Under the pieces are notes generated by a model. That model saw only the letters and a program-made list of their open reading frames with translations. It was not told the DNA's origin and searched no databases. From Fictibacillus phosphorivorans (GTDB lineage: Bacteria > Bacillota > Bacilli > Bacillales > Fictibacillaceae): a stretch of DNA of 64,000 bases. The position numbers were made by a program, and so were the translations under genes. Positions 1-7,524 of the stretch are shown here, piece after piece (the stretch's first letter is position 1; every line of letters begins with the position of its first letter). The stretch lies in NCBI RefSeq assembly GCF_007673525.1, contig NZ_VDZU01000001.1, forward strand, positions 558,001 through 622,000, read 5' to 3'.

Positions 1-10
1 ATGACAGGTA

Positions 11-170
11 TGATGACTCATAGAAACATACGGAAGGCCCATAGAATGTGAACGACGACCCATAGAATATTGTTTGACTCAAAGAAACCCCATTAAGACT
101 CATAGGATGTTCATGACGACCCATAGAAAGGCTATGATGACCCATAGAAGTCTCGTGACGACCCATAGAT
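11..170. repeat. 21-bp phased array, variant core (array 0)
   Basis: Eight degenerate units share a core close to GACGACCCATAGAA. The CATAGA element (or its variant) begins at 19, 40, 61, 80, 101, 122, 143 and 164, so the steps are 21 bp apart from one of 19. About seven bases between cores are unrelated from unit to unit. The period matches the seven GAGCGAAAC arrays elsewhere in the window, but the core differs and no conserved cap is seen downstream. More units, or a cap, may lie left of the window edge. The forward frame through GACCCATAGAA repeatedly meets TAG, so the array is not coding in that frame. The rest of the leader to 343 holds only the promoter for the next gene. Confidence 0.85.
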
Positions 171-272
171 GATTTTCTGGTTCATTTTAGTAAATTAATG
201 AAACCCTTTTAAACAAACCAACACTCGAAAAATTCAACATATGAAATTTTTTTTCGAAAAAAGTGATCTGAT

Positions 273-301
273 TTGACTACTTTTAACGTATATATTATAT
301 T
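273..301 (+). promoter_or_regulatory. sigma-A promoter of the YihY-family gene
   Basis: TTGACT (273-278) and TATATT (296-301) are separated by 17 bp, 42 bp upstream of the start codon. This is a near-consensus housekeeping promoter, read directly from the sequence. Confidence 0.7.
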
Positions 302-343
302 ACTGTATTTATGGACTGGCTTTAACTAAAGAGGTGTTGCAAC

Positions 344-1147
344 ATGAATATCGTTAAAGTGTTAAAACAACTAGGTGACCGATTTCTCAAATTGAGGGTG
401 TACGATTTATCGGCACAGATGGCTTATTATTTTTTAATGTCGGTCTTTCCATTTTTGCTCGTCATCTATTCGTTACTGACATATTTACCACTGAGAGAAG
501 AAAATATACTAGAGCTAGTCCAGCCGTATGCGCCAGAGAGCACATACAATCTGATTGATAAGACATTATCCTATACCGTTATGAGACAAGAAGGAAACCT
601 ATTGTCGTTTAGTTTGATCGTCACTTTGTGGCTTTCATCAATGGGTTTTCAAAGCATGAAGCGTATTATGAATGATGCTTATCAAGTGAGAAACGACGAG
701 AACATGTTAAAACAGATTCTAGAAAGTCTATTGTTAACTGTTGGATTCATGATCGCTGTTCTGTTCTCCGTGTTTGTACCGTTGTTTGAAAAAATTCTGC
801 GGGTTTATCTCGAAGGCATCTTTTCAAACCTAGCTTTTCAAAAGCTATGGATTATTATCCAGTGGGGAATAGGGACCGTATTTCTGCTGTTATTTTTTAT
901 CATGCTCTATTCCTTTGCACCAAGCATTAAGCTTGGGTTTAAAAAAGTACTTCCAGGTGCGTTCTTTGCGACGATCGGCTGGCAGCTTGTTTCAATGGGG
1001 TTCGCTACGTACGTGAGTGGAAGCAACTATTCCGCGCTGTACGGGCAAGTTGCAGGTCTCGTCGTCTTGATGTTGTGGTTCTACCTGTCTGCGATGATCA
1101 TCATCCTAGGTGGATTGCTGAATACTGTGGTGTACCCAAGTAAATAA
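344..1147 (+). CDS. YihY/virulence factor BrkB family membrane protein
   Basis: This 267-residue polytopic inner-membrane protein has about six hydrophobic segments. The family pattern is clear: an N-terminal region with YFLMSVFPFLL near residue 30, and a C-terminal half with YSFAPSIKLGFKKVLPGA, a GWQL...YVSGSNYSALYG stretch and a final hydrophobic helix. Members were once called RNase BN in error; their real role is unknown, and B. subtilis YfkH is the nearest relative I can name. The start at 344 has the site AGAGGTG upstream. It is monocistronic, between its own promoter and a terminator at 1155-1187, and unrelated in function to its neighbours. The family call is firm and the function is not. 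Confidence 0.85.
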   Translation: MNIVKVLKQLGDRFLKLRVYDLSAQMAYYFLMSVFPFLLVIYSLLTYLPLREENILELVQPYAPESTYNLIDKTLSYTVMRQEGNLLSFSLIVTLWLSSMGFQSMKRIMNDAYQVRNDENMLKQILESLLLTVGFMIAVLFSVFVPLFEKILRVYLEGIFSNLAFQKLWIIIQWGIGTVFLLLFFIMLYSFAPSIKLGFKKVLPGAFFATIGWQLVSMGFATYVSGSNYSALYGQVAGLVVLMLWFYLSAMIIILGGLLNTVVYPSK

Positions 1148-1154
1148 TTAATAA

Positions 1155-1187
1155 AGGCTGACCTTTTGGAGGGTCAGTCTTTTTTCT
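1155..1187 (+). terminator. Rho-independent terminator after the YihY-family gene
   Basis: The stem GGCTGACC/GGGTCAGTC is followed by a run of T. It begins about 8 bp after the stop codon. Confidence 0.75.
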
Positions 1188-1192
1188 TCTCC

Positions 1193-1230
1193 TTTAAACA
1201 ACTCTATCCATATACTATAATGGTAACCAT
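1193..1230 (+). promoter_or_regulatory. promoter and possible autoregulatory palindrome of the LacI-type regulator
   Basis: TATAAT at 1216-1221 lies 17 bp after the weak -35 element TTTAAA (1193-1198). The 11-bp palindrome ATGGTAACCAT (1220-1230) overlaps the end of the -10 and would cover the transcription start, a usual place for self-repression. The palindrome is seen; its use as an operator is inferred. Confidence 0.5.
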
Positions 1231-1260
1231 CTAGCAGTTTTAAAAAAGTAGGTGAATGAC

Positions 1261-2244
1261 ATGAATATAACGATCAAGGATATAGCGAAGCTCGCAGGCG
1301 TTGCCAAAAGTACCGTTTCTCGTTATCTGAACGGCGGCAATGTTAGTGAAACAACGAAAGCGAAAATTCGAAAAGTCATCGAAGAAAACAATTATGAACC
1401 GAACTCATTCGCTCAAAGCTTAAAAGCGAAGAAAACAAATTTTATTGGTGTGATCGCTCCTACGTTGGATTCGTATGTAACGTCTACTGTATTGATGGCG
1501 ATTGATGAAGAGTTACGAAAGCGTGAATATACGACGCTCATCATCAGCACGAGCAAGCATGTAGATCGAGAAATCGAAAGCCTGATCAATCTGTCACGCC
1601 AAAAAGTTGACGGTATCATCCTTATTTCTACGGGTATTACAGATAAGCATTACCAAACTATACAGTCCATTCGTATTCCGGTACTCGTTGTTGCACAGGA
1701 AGTGGATGCGTTTAACTGCATCATAAATGACGATTATCAAGCTGGTTTTGCAATGGGACAATACATGGCAACTCAAGGCCATCGATCTATTGTCTATCTA
1801 GGCGTAACCGAAAGTGATGTCGCCGTTGGGCAGAAGCGTAAGCAGGGCGTTTTGGATGGACTTGCACAAGCAGGAATCACAGAGGTTCATACATACATCT
1901 CACAGTTCGATCTACATAACGCTTCTGAAGTTACAAAAAAAGCACTTGAAACTTCAACACCTACAGCAATCATTTGTGCAACAGATACGATCGCATTTGG
2001 AGCGATGAAGACGATCTCGAAACTCGGAAAAAAAGTCCCGGATGATTATTCACTGGCTGGTTTTGGAGGATATAACATTTCGGAAGTCATTCATCCAACA
2101 CTAACCACGATTCGTTTTAAAAATGAACAGACGGGTATTCAAGCTGCAAAAACGATCATCAACATGACAGAAGGTGAAGAAGTACAGAAACTGCAGGTCT
2201 CCGGTTTTCATTTTATTGAAGGAGAAAGTGTGAAAAAAATATAA
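1261..2244 (+). CDS. scrR: LacI-family transcriptional regulator, probable sucrose operon repressor
   Basis: The 327-residue protein begins with a classic LacI helix-turn-helix (ITIKDIAKLAGVAKSTVSRY, residues about 3-22), a hinge near residue 50, and a periplasmic-binding-protein-like ligand domain. I chose ATG 1261 over GTG 1252 because TAGGTGA (1249-1255) would be the ribosome site and overlaps the GTG. It lies directly upstream of sucrose PTS, hydrolase and fructokinase genes. Two identical GGAACCGGTTCC palindromes sit between them, so sucrose-responsive repression of that operon is the likely role. The inducer (sucrose-6-phosphate or fructose) is inferred from context. Placement in the LacI family is certain; the symbol scrR rests on neighbours. 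Confidence 0.85.
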   Translation: MNITIKDIAKLAGVAKSTVSRYLNGGNVSETTKAKIRKVIEENNYEPNSFAQSLKAKKTNFIGVIAPTLDSYVTSTVLMAIDEELRKREYTTLIISTSKHVDREIESLINLSRQKVDGIILISTGITDKHYQTIQSIRIPVLVVAQEVDAFNCIINDDYQAGFAMGQYMATQGHRSIVYLGVTESDVAVGQKRKQGVLDGLAQAGITEVHTYISQFDLHNASEVTKKALETSTPTAIICATDTIAFGAMKTISKLGKKVPDDYSLAGFGGYNISEVIHPTLTTIRFKNEQTGIQAAKTIINMTEGEEVQKLQVSGFHFIEGESVKKI

Positions 2245-2287
2245 GCTGATAACGTTTTCAGAAAAGGGTTGCAAAATGTTATCAGCT
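2244..2287 (+). terminator. stem-loop after the regulator gene, containing a cre-like site
   Basis: AGCTGATAAC (2244-2253) pairs perfectly with GTTATCAGCT (2278-2287), followed by an AT-rich tract (ATTTTATT). It probably ends the regulator transcript. The left arm and loop also contain TGATAACGTTTTCA (2247-2260), matching the CcpA cre consensus TGWAANCGNTNWCA at all but one fixed position. Catabolite control of the next promoter is therefore plausible. Confidence 0.55.
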
Positions 2288-2297
2288 ATTTTATTAT
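2269..2297 (+). promoter_or_regulatory. sigma-A promoter of the sucrose operon
   Basis: TTGCAA (2269-2274) and TATTAT (2292-2297) are 17 bp apart. Predicted transcription starts near 2304, immediately before the first GGAACCGGTTCC operator, so repressor binding would block initiation. Confidence 0.65.
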
Positions 2298-2305
2298 AGG
2301 TTTGT

Positions 2306-2317
2306 GGAACCGGTTCC
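2306..2317. promoter_or_regulatory. operator 1, GGAACCGGTTCC
   Basis: This perfect 12-bp palindrome at the predicted transcription start is identical to the one at 2370-2381. It fits a LacI-family dimer, presumably the adjacent regulator. Confidence 0.75.
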
Positions 2318-2369
2318 CATTAGTTTTTACACAATAATGGGAACAGCGGAAATTTTTTTATCTTAAATT

Positions 2370-2381
2370 GGAACCGGTTCC
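2370..2381. promoter_or_regulatory. operator 2, GGAACCGGTTCC
   Basis: This is the second identical palindrome, 64 bp (about six helical turns) downstream of the first and just before the EIIBC ribosome site. The spacing would allow looping between two dimers or a roadblock to elongation. Confidence 0.75.
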
Positions 2382-2409
2382 GTAAATGTTTCTAGGGGAG
2401 GAACAAACG

Positions 2410-3846
2410 ATGGCTGATTCAAATATAAAATCAAAATACCTGCCTACCGTTAAGGAAATGATCACATTGATAGGCGGAAAAGAAAATATTCAAGGCGCAG
2501 CTCATTGTGCAACAAGACTGCGGCTTGTACTTAAAGATAACTCGCTGGCTGACACGAAAGCTATCGGTGAACTTGACCATGTGAAAGGATCGTTTGTAGC
2601 TGGCGATCAGCTGCAGATCATCATTGGAGCAGGAACGGTCAATGACGTGTATGCCGTATTTACGGAGGAAGCTGGCATTTCTGGAATGTCACTTGGCGAC
2701 GTAAAAGAACAATCTGCTCAAAAACAAAATGCGTTCCAAAGAGGAATTAAAGCACTGTCTGATGTGTTCGTCGAAATTATTCCTGGTTTGCTTGCGGCTG
2801 CACTCTTAATGGGTGTTACAGGACTGTTAAGCCAAAAAGGAATCTTTGGTCCGAAATCAGTTGTAGAGATGTATCCGGCCATCGAAGGATTTAACCGTTT
2901 CATCTCAATCATGTCTACTGGTATTTTCACGATTTTACCGCTGCTCGTTGTTTATTCAGCAACAAAACGGTTCGGTGGTAATCCCGTACTTGGTCTTGTG
3001 CTTGGAGCGATCATGCTTCACCCGGATCTTGCTAATGCCTATGCAGTTGGAAACGGGACGGTCAAACCAGAAGTAATCAGCTTATTTGGTTTAAAAGTGT
3101 CTCTTGTTGCTTTTCAAGGCGGTATTATCATCGCCCTGATGATGGGATTTGTTATTGCGAAGCTGGATAAATTCTTTAGCCGAAAAGTTCCTGATATGAT
3201 CAAACTTTTCTTGGCACCGTTCTTAACGATTGTTGTATCAGGATTTCTATTGTTTTCAGCGGTCGGTCCATTAGGCCGTTTGCTGTCTGACGGGATTACA
3301 AACGGGCTGATGTGGTCTGTTGATAATCTGGGTATTGTTGGTTTCATGCTGTTTGCAGGCGTTCAACAGATCATCGTGATCACAGGTCTTCATCACGTCA
3401 TCGGAGCTGTTGAAGCTCAATTGATCGCGGATACAGGATCGAATTTTATTATGCCATTAATGTCTGTTGCGTTGATGGGGCAGGGTGGAGCTGTTCTTGG
3501 TTACACGTTAGCGATGTGGAAAAGTGAAAAGGCGAGACAGATTGGTGTTTCTGCATTTGGTTCAACGTTGTTTGGAATCTCAGAGCCAGCTCTGTTCGGA
3601 GTAAACGTTAAATACAAGTTTCCTCTGATCATGGGAAGTATCGGTGGCGCTATCGGCGGAGCTTATGTCTACTTATCAGGAATTAAAGCTCTTGGTTTTG
3701 GCGCAACGGCTATACCTGGATTTGCGATCATCGCTGCAAAAGACAGTGGACATCTTCACTATGTAGCGGCAAACCTTTTAGCACTCGCAGTCGGAGCGAT
3801 TCTAACGATCATTTATTTAAAGGTAAGAAAACCAAACATGGATTAA
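2410..3846 (+). CDS. scrA: PTS sucrose transporter EIIBC component
   Basis: This 478-residue membrane phosphotransferase imports sucrose as sucrose-6-phosphate. Residues 1 to about 95 form the EIIB domain with the phosphorylated cysteine Cys33 in AAHCATRLRL. Residues about 110-470 are the EIIC channel with many membrane helices and family motifs GLHHVIGAVEAQLI and GISEPALFGVN. No EIIA domain is fused, as in B. subtilis SacP-type proteins, so a EIIA from another system must donate phosphate. I take ATG 2410 as the start because GGGGAGG lies 8-9 bp upstream; an in-frame ATG at 2386 has no such site. First gene of the operon; the next starts 60 bp later. Confidence 0.9.
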   Translation: MADSNIKSKYLPTVKEMITLIGGKENIQGAAHCATRLRLVLKDNSLADTKAIGELDHVKGSFVAGDQLQIIIGAGTVNDVYAVFTEEAGISGMSLGDVKEQSAQKQNAFQRGIKALSDVFVEIIPGLLAAALLMGVTGLLSQKGIFGPKSVVEMYPAIEGFNRFISIMSTGIFTILPLLVVYSATKRFGGNPVLGLVLGAIMLHPDLANAYAVGNGTVKPEVISLFGLKVSLVAFQGGIIIALMMGFVIAKLDKFFSRKVPDMIKLFLAPFLTIVVSGFLLFSAVGPLGRLLSDGITNGLMWSVDNLGIVGFMLFAGVQQIIVITGLHHVIGAVEAQLIADTGSNFIMPLMSVALMGQGGAVLGYTLAMWKSEKARQIGVSAFGSTLFGISEPALFGVNVKYKFPLIMGSIGGAIGGAYVYLSGIKALGFGATAIPGFAIIAAKDSGHLHYVAANLLALAVGAILTIIYLKVRKPNMD

Positions 3847-3906
3847 TCTCAAGGATGAGAGGGAGAAATTCCTCTCATCGCTATTTTACGCAGGAGAGGA
3901 CTCATT

Positions 3907-5397
3907 ATGGCAAAATATATGGAACCAAAATATAGAACGATCTTGGAAGCAAAAGAAAATGAATTGGACAATTTAAAAGGGATGTCGGTTAATTCCGCAT
4001 GGAAGCCAGCTTATCATATACACCCTCAGTTCGGATTGATTAACGATCCGAACGGTCTCGCGTATTATAACGGCGAGTTTCATGTGTTTTACCAATGGTA
4101 TCCGTTCGATGCCATGCACGGCATGAAGCACTGGGCGTATGTGAAATCGAGTGATCTCGTGAACTGGGAAAGGCAGCCGGTAGCACTTGTTCCGGTAGAG
4201 GATTTTGAATCACATGGTGCGTATTCAGGAGCGTCCCTTGAAGTGGATGGAAAGCTGTATATGTACTACACAGGCAACATCAAATATAGTGCAGAAGAGA
4301 GATCGGCTAACCAGTGCTTGGCGATCATGGAGAAAGACGGCACGATTACGAAATATGCTAACAACCCCGTGATCGAAGGTGTTCCAGAAGGGTATACGGG
4401 ACATGTTCGGGATCCGAAGGTTTTTGAAAAAGACGGACGTTATTACATGTTGTTAGGTGCACAGCGCACGGACCAGACAGGTGCCCTCATTGTCTATGAA
4501 TCTGAAAATGCAGTGGATTGGCGTTTTAAAGGTGAATTGAAGCTAGCGTTAGATCTGCCGAATTCTGTGTATATGCTAGAGTGTCCTGATTACTTTGAAG
4601 TCAGCGGGAAAGATGTACTTATTGTTTCTCCGCAAGGCTTAGATGCTGATGGTCATAACTATCATAATCTATATAATGTGATCTCTGTTATCGGAAAATT
4701 AGATATTGAGAGACTTACATTTGAGGTAGAAACATATCACGAACTGGATAAAGGTTTTGACTTTTACGCACCACAATCGTTTGCAGGAAAAAATAATGAA
4801 CGTCTTCTATTCGCATGGGCTGGAATGGGGGAGGTCGAGTACCCGACAGACAAGGAAAAGTGGGCGCATTGCCTTTCAATTCCACGTGAGCTCGAGGTTG
4901 TGGATGGTAAGCTTCGTCAAAAACCAGCTGAAGAGTTAAAACAGTTAAGGGTACGATCGGAATCCTCTGAGATGGAGATTGTGGAGGGAGCTGTTGAGAT
5001 ACAGAATGCGTCAGATCAATACGAGTTGGAGCTTGAACTTAACGATTTAGAAGCGAACCAGTTTGGCGTAGAATTGTTTGCATCAGAAACGGAAGGTCTA
5101 GTCGTAGCGTTTGAACGAGAAAAACAAACCGTCTCTGTGAACCGCGAAAAATTTGATGCAGCATTTGGCGGCGATTTCGGATTTGTTCGAAGTTCAGAGC
5201 TTGCGATTAGTGATTCAGTTAAGGTCCGCGTGTTTGTTGATCACAGCATAGCAGAAATTTTTATCAATAATGGAGAAGTTGTGTTTACAACAAGAGTGTT
5301 CCCTAAAAAAGAATCAAAAGGAATCAAAGTGTTCAGTGATGATAAGTTGAGGGGTAGTTATACGAAGCACGAGCTATCTCAAGGAATCACGGTTTAA
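3907..5397 (+). CDS. scrB: sucrose-6-phosphate hydrolase (GH32)
   Basis: A 496-residue GH32 enzyme cleaving sucrose-6-phosphate to glucose-6-phosphate and fructose in the cytoplasm. The catalytic set is complete: nucleophile Asp47 in INDPNG, the transition-state stabiliser RDP at 168-170, and acid/base Glu225 in ECPDYF. The five-bladed propeller occupies roughly 35-340 and a C-terminal beta-sandwich follows, ending in a DHSIAEIF motif. Length is normal for the family and no signal peptide is present. The site AGGAGAGG precedes ATG 3907. It lies between the EIIBC and fructokinase genes, which supplies its substrate and consumes its product. Confidence 0.93.
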   Translation: MAKYMEPKYRTILEAKENELDNLKGMSVNSAWKPAYHIHPQFGLINDPNGLAYYNGEFHVFYQWYPFDAMHGMKHWAYVKSSDLVNWERQPVALVPVEDFESHGAYSGASLEVDGKLYMYYTGNIKYSAEERSANQCLAIMEKDGTITKYANNPVIEGVPEGYTGHVRDPKVFEKDGRYYMLLGAQRTDQTGALIVYESENAVDWRFKGELKLALDLPNSVYMLECPDYFEVSGKDVLIVSPQGLDADGHNYHNLYNVISVIGKLDIERLTFEVETYHELDKGFDFYAPQSFAGKNNERLLFAWAGMGEVEYPTDKEKWAHCLSIPRELEVVDGKLRQKPAEELKQLRVRSESSEMEIVEGAVEIQNASDQYELELELNDLEANQFGVELFASETEGLVVAFEREKQTVSVNREKFDAAFGGDFGFVRSSELAISDSVKVRVFVDHSIAEIFINNGEVVFTTRVFPKKESKGIKVFSDDKLRGSYTKHELSQGITV

Positions 5398-5407
5398 GGG
5401 TGAGAGT

Positions 5408-6379
5408 ATGTCAAAACTATTTTCAATCGGTGAAGTACTAATCGATTTTATTCCAGAACAAAAAGGTGTTGCCTTAAAAGATGTAATTTCGTTTGAACGT
5501 GCTCCTGGTGGGGCTCCGGCCAATGTTGCTGCTGCGGTTGCGAAATTTGGTTTAGAATCATCGATGATAACAAAACTTGGTCACGATGCGTTTGGTGATT
5601 TTCTTATCGAACAGCTGACGAAAGCAGGGGTAGAGACGGAAAAGATCTCTCGCACGAAAGAAGCGAATACAGGGCTTGCGTTTGTTTCGTTAAAAGAAAA
5701 CGGTGAGCGCGATTTCTCCTTTTACCGAAAACCTTCTGCTGATCTGCTTCTGAGTAGAAAAGAGATCGATGAGAAGTGGTTTAGTGAAGGAGACATCCTT
5801 CATTTCTGCTCCGTGGACCTTGTGGAAAGTCCAATGAAAGAGGCACATCGGACAGCGGTTCAGTATGTGAAGAAAAACGGCGGACTCGTGAGTTTTGACC
5901 CTAACGTGAGATTGCCTCTATGGGAGAGCGCGACAGATTGCCGGAATGCGATTCATGAGTTTTTGCCGCACGCACATATTGTGAAAGTGTCCGATGAGGA
6001 GCTGGAATTCATCACAGGAATCCATGATGTGGATGAAGCCATTCAATCAATGTTTGTAGGTGATGTGCAAGCAGTTGTGTATACGAAGGGTGCAGCAGGA
6101 GCTGACCTCTACGTCAGAGATACAAAGTGGGAATCATCAGGGTACAAGATTGAAGTTCAGGATACAACGGGTGCAGGTGACGCGTTTATCGGTGGATTTT
6201 TGTTTAAACTGTTAGAGGCAGAAGCTACACTTGAGAATTTAGTAAACGAACTCCAAGAGCACCATAAAGAAATTTTGCAGTTTGCGAATGCAAGCGGTGC
6301 ATTAACGGCAAGTGGAAAAGGTGCGATCTCAGCATTGCCGAATAAGAAACAAGTACTGGAACTAATGGGTAGGGATTAA
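5408..6379 (+). CDS. scrK: fructokinase (PfkB/ribokinase family)
   Basis: This 323-residue PfkB-type kinase would phosphorylate the fructose released by the GH32 hydrolase. Both signatures are present: the N-terminal glycine-rich APGGAPANVAAAVAKFG at about 32-48 and the C-terminal DTTGAGDAFIGGF starting at 252, with catalytic Asp258. The start lies 10 bp after the hydrolase stop, behind GGGTGAGAG, so the genes are co-transcribed. The operon ends at the terminator at 6391-6431. Fructose specificity is inferred from context; family membership is clear. Confidence 0.9.
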   Translation: MSKLFSIGEVLIDFIPEQKGVALKDVISFERAPGGAPANVAAAVAKFGLESSMITKLGHDAFGDFLIEQLTKAGVETEKISRTKEANTGLAFVSLKENGERDFSFYRKPSADLLLSRKEIDEKWFSEGDILHFCSVDLVESPMKEAHRTAVQYVKKNGGLVSFDPNVRLPLWESATDCRNAIHEFLPHAHIVKVSDEELEFITGIHDVDEAIQSMFVGDVQAVVYTKGAAGADLYVRDTKWESSGYKIEVQDTTGAGDAFIGGFLFKLLEAEATLENLVNELQEHHKEILQFANASGALTASGKGAISALPNKKQVLELMGRD

Positions 6380-6390
6380 GCAAGGCGAGA

Positions 6391-6431
6391 GGCGGTCTAT
6401 AAAAGTAGATATACTTTTGACTGCCTTTTTT
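6391..6431 (+). terminator. terminator of the sucrose operon
   Basis: GGCGGTC (6391-6397) pairs with GACTGCC (one G-T pair), and AAAAGTA/TACTTTT extends the stem inside it. A run of T follows. It sits 11 bp after the fructokinase stop. Confidence 0.8.
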
Positions 6432-6449
6432 GATGTGAAGAATGGTGGA

Positions 6450-6593
6450 TTTTACGGTACGCGTTTTTATATTTGTTACACGTTCACCGCTAATGTGCTT
6501 GTTTCCACCTGTAAACGCAACGTATTCACCGGTAACGTAGCTGCGAGCACCGATGATGGCTCCCTTTTCACCGATAAAACGCTCGTCACCACC
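6450..6593 (-). repeat. 21-bp phased array with cap, minus orientation (array A)
   Basis: This is the only array of the family on the minus strand. Read on the plus strand, TTCACC-like cores begin at 6483, 6504, 6525, 6546, 6567 and 6588, exactly 21 bp apart. Read on the minus strand the core is CGGTGAA rather than GAGCGAAAC. The conserved cap occupies 6450-6485, with inverted halves ACGTGT/ACGCGT (one G-T pair). The array lies between two convergent operons, each with its own terminator on the near side, so most transcripts should not reach it. One minus frame is open across it, giving heptads such as FIGEKGA, but sister arrays carry stops in that frame. Confidence 0.85.
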
Positions 6594-6646
6594 GCTCAGA
6601 ACAACTATCTTACCCAAATAGTCATCCCCACACCTAAAAAACCATT

Positions 6647-6686
6647 CCGTAAAAAGAAAAAAGAATCTACAAAAGTAGATTCTTTC
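6647..6686 (-). terminator. terminator of the pxpB-pxpC-ycsG-ycsI operon
   Basis: On the minus strand, AAAGAATCTAC and GTAGATTCTTT form a perfect 11-bp stem with a TTTT loop (6660-6685), followed by a T-rich tract. It lies 20 bp after the ycsI stop. Confidence 0.8.
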
Positions 6687-6705
6687 CTCATTTAATAGTC
6701 TCACC

Positions 6706-7497
6706 TTACAAAACGCCATACTTTTCATCACGAACATCGGTAATAAACATGTGTCCCGGAGCATGCGTGATCATGATCTCAGGTTTTACATGCATCGCGA
6801 CGGCTTGAGGCGTTACCCCACAAGCCCAAAACACAGGAACTTCACCGTCATGAATCTGTACAGGGTCACCGAAATCTGGCTGATACAGGTCAGATATCCC
6901 GATCGCTTCGGGGTTCCCGATATGAACCGGAGCTCCGTGAACAGAAGGGAAGCGGCTTGTTACTTGAACTGCACGAACGACATCCTTTTCTGGAACTGGA
7001 CGCATGCTCACGACCATCGGACCTTCAAATCGTCCAGCTTTCACGCATTCTATGTTTGTTTTAAACATCGGAACGTTACAGCCACGCTCGATGTGACGAA
7101 CGGGTATGCCGTTATTCATCAAAGCATGCTCAAACGTAAAGCTGCAACCGAGCAGAAAGCCGACCATGTCTTCATTCCAAAGCGAAGTAATATCGGTATA
7201 CTCTTCAACGAGCTGGCCGTGACGATAGACGCTGTACTTTGGTATGTCCACTCTTAGGTCAGCGTTCGGCGCAACTAAGGCTGGAACTGCGGAACCTGGC
7301 TCAGTTACATCAAGCACCGGACAAGGCTTCGGATTTCGTTGACAGAACAGGAGGAACTCAAACGCCAGATCTTTCGGCAACACCACAAGATTTCCTTGTG
7401 TAAAGCCGTTTGCGAGTCCGCTTGTCGGCTTTTTCCACTCACCGCGGCGTATGAGTTCACGAGCTTCAACTGGAGTTAAACGGTCTAGTGCGTTCAT
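6706..7497 (-). CDS. ycsI: YcsI-family putative hydro-lyase (DUF1445)
   Basis: This 263-residue cytoplasmic protein matches the YcsI/DUF1445 family along its length, for example the opening TPVEARELIRRGEW and the middle FLLGCSFTFEHALMNNGIPVRH. Family members are annotated as hydro-lyases, or as D-glutamate-cyclase-like because of their link with 5-oxoproline genes. Here it is the last gene of the minus-strand operon behind an NRAMP-like transporter, pxpC and pxpB, the same company as in the B. subtilis ycs-kip region. The start has GGGGAG upstream. A role near 5-oxoproline or glutamate cyclisation is inferred from that association. Confidence 0.85.
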   Translation of the reverse strand: MNALDRLTPVEARELIRRGEWKKPTSGLANGFTQGNLVVLPKDLAFEFLLFCQRNPKPCPVLDVTEPGSAVPALVAPNADLRVDIPKYSVYRHGQLVEEYTDITSLWNEDMVGFLLGCSFTFEHALMNNGIPVRHIERGCNVPMFKTNIECVKAGRFEGPMVVSMRPVPEKDVVRAVQVTSRFPSVHGAPVHIGNPEAIGISDLYQPDFGDPVQIHDGEVPVFWACGVTPQAVAMHVKPEIMITHAPGHMFITDVRDEKYGVL

Positions 7498-7524
7498 AAC
7501 AAGCTCCCCTTTTTATAAAAGTAG

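Noticed and set aside
6417..6695. 92-codon plus-strand frame with repeated AC-rich units as a protein gene
   Set aside because: It is the antisense of array A together with the flanking terminators.
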